Below, piece after piece: positions 6,433-6,791 of a stretch of 6,791 bases of DNA. Each line of letters opens with the position of its first letter. Position 1 is the first letter of the stretch. This DNA is from an uncultured Collinsella sp. Lineage in GTDB: Bacteria; Actinomycetota; Coriobacteriia; Coriobacteriales; Coriobacteriaceae. The stretch is from positions 1-6,791 of the forward strand of contig CABSBK010000060.1 in assembly GCA_902475865.1 (NCBI GenBank), in the 5' to 3' direction. Under the pieces are notes generated by a model, which searched no databases, was not told where the DNA came from, and saw only the letters and a program-made list of their open reading frames with translations. The position numbers and the translations under genes are program-made.

Positions 6433-6458
6433 GTATACACGGCTGCGGGCGTATCCAT
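6433..6458 (-). promoter_or_regulatory. Copy 2 of the shared box, probable promoter of rplC unit
   Basis: Minus-strand reading: ATGGAT, ACGCCCG, three bases, CCGTGTATAC, then T. It matches the box at 4593-4568 at 23 of 26 positions. TATACT (6437-6432) is a fair -10 element with a TG directly before it. The hexamer 17 nt upstream (CGATGG) is not a recognisable -35. A start point just downstream would give an rplC leader of roughly 180 nt that includes the competing hairpins. Repetition ahead of two ribosomal genes is the main evidence. Confidence 0.55.
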
Positions 6459-6515
6459 CGAGATTCATATTTCACTCACATTGCTTACGCAGGTAAAGTG
6501 CGTGGAGTCGCCTGG

Positions 6516-6652
6516 GCTTGGCAGAGGGGCGGCGAAATATATTAAGTTTGCTGCTCTACAGTCCTGCGCAAGACGGAAAGCACATTAAGTGCTTTCCTTT
6601 GCGTGCGGAACTCGCGACAAACTTAATATATTTCGCCGCCCCTCTGCCAAGC
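6516..6652. repeat. Perfect 35-bp inverted repeat with inner hairpin (MITE-like)
   Basis: The arm at 6516-6550 is the exact reverse complement of 6618-6652. Between them GGAAAGCAC (6575-6583) and GTGCTTTCC (6589-6597) form a second perfect stem around ATTAA, extended by CGCAA (6567-6571) with TTGCG (6599-6603). The full 137-nt element can fold as one long branched hairpin on either strand. The arms end in the AT-rich ATATATTAAGTTTG on the inside and are GC-rich on the outside. No clear target-site duplication is seen at the borders. It could be a non-autonomous mobile element or a bidirectional transcription barrier; no open reading frame of note lies within it. Confidence 0.92.
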
Positions 6653-6791
6653 TCGGGAGACGACACGTTGATGTCTGCTTAACTCTGCTCGTTCAGGCTA
6701 ATGACTTTGTTGGGGGTCCACTATTTGCTGGAGGGTGAACTTGCATTGCATTGGCTAGCCTTCTGCTTGTGGCTTTGCCTCGTCAAAATAG
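6653..6791. other. No gene recognised up to the right edge
   Basis: Together with 6249-6652 this makes a stretch of about 540 nt without a supportable gene. All frames of 6653-6791 are broken by stops. On the minus strand one frame is open from the edge for 11 codons and stops at 6758-6756; this could be the very end of an upstream gene but is far too short to judge. No rpsJ-like ending is present. Confidence 0.5.

Noticed and set aside
316..6652. Common origin of the two long palindromes, based on a loosely shared GGGG, CGG, GAAA pattern in their arms
   Set aside because: The resemblance requires gaps and is short; the rest of the arms, lengths and loops differ, so I treat them as separate elements.
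6756..6791. Minus-strand 11-codon open end (ending in EAKPQAEG) as the tail of an upstream gene
   Set aside because: Too short to distinguish from chance; no match or termination signal directly after it.

Overview
The window is a bacterial ribosomal-protein cluster read entirely from the minus strand. In transcription order (right to left) it runs rplC, rplD, rplW, rplB, rpsS, rplV, rpsC, rplP, rpmC, rpsQ, rplN, rplX. This is the classical S10 gene order plus the first two genes of the spc operon. All twelve proteins are intact and of ordinary length, except for an acidic tail on L16. The GC-rich coding sequence, narrow codon choice and protein sequences fit a high-GC Gram-positive. A Coriobacteriia genome of the Collinsella type is my best guess, but this is inference from memory and not a search result.

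Layout from the left: 1-194 is the 5' part of a RAYT/IS200-like (Y1, HUH) transposase gene reading off the left edge. 316-399 is a perfect 31-bp inverted repeat. 399-433 is the intrinsic terminator that closes the ribosomal unit. 460-6248 holds the twelve genes, mostly tightly packed or overlapping by one base. Two spacers are unusually long and structured: 118 nt between rpsQ and rplN, and 179 nt between rplW and rplB. From 6249 to the right edge I see no supportable gene. That stretch holds a structured rplC leader, a promoter-like box and a second, perfect 35-bp inverted repeat (6516-6652).

Functionally the genes build the 50S core, the exit tunnel and peptidyl-transferase surroundings (L2, L3, L4, L16, L22, L23, L24, L29, L14) and the 30S proteins S3, S17 and S19. 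The cluster is cut at both ends compared with the usual order: rpsJ is not upstream of rplC and rplE does not follow rplX. Both cut ends carry long palindromes, and one of them lies beside the transposase gene.

The most interesting regulatory signal is a 26-nt box (23 of 26 identical) that occurs twice, upstream of rplC and in the rplW-rplB spacer. It suggests that the block is read as at least two units under common control. The rplC leader also shows two mutually exclusive foldings, one of which would hide the only Shine-Dalgarno candidate.
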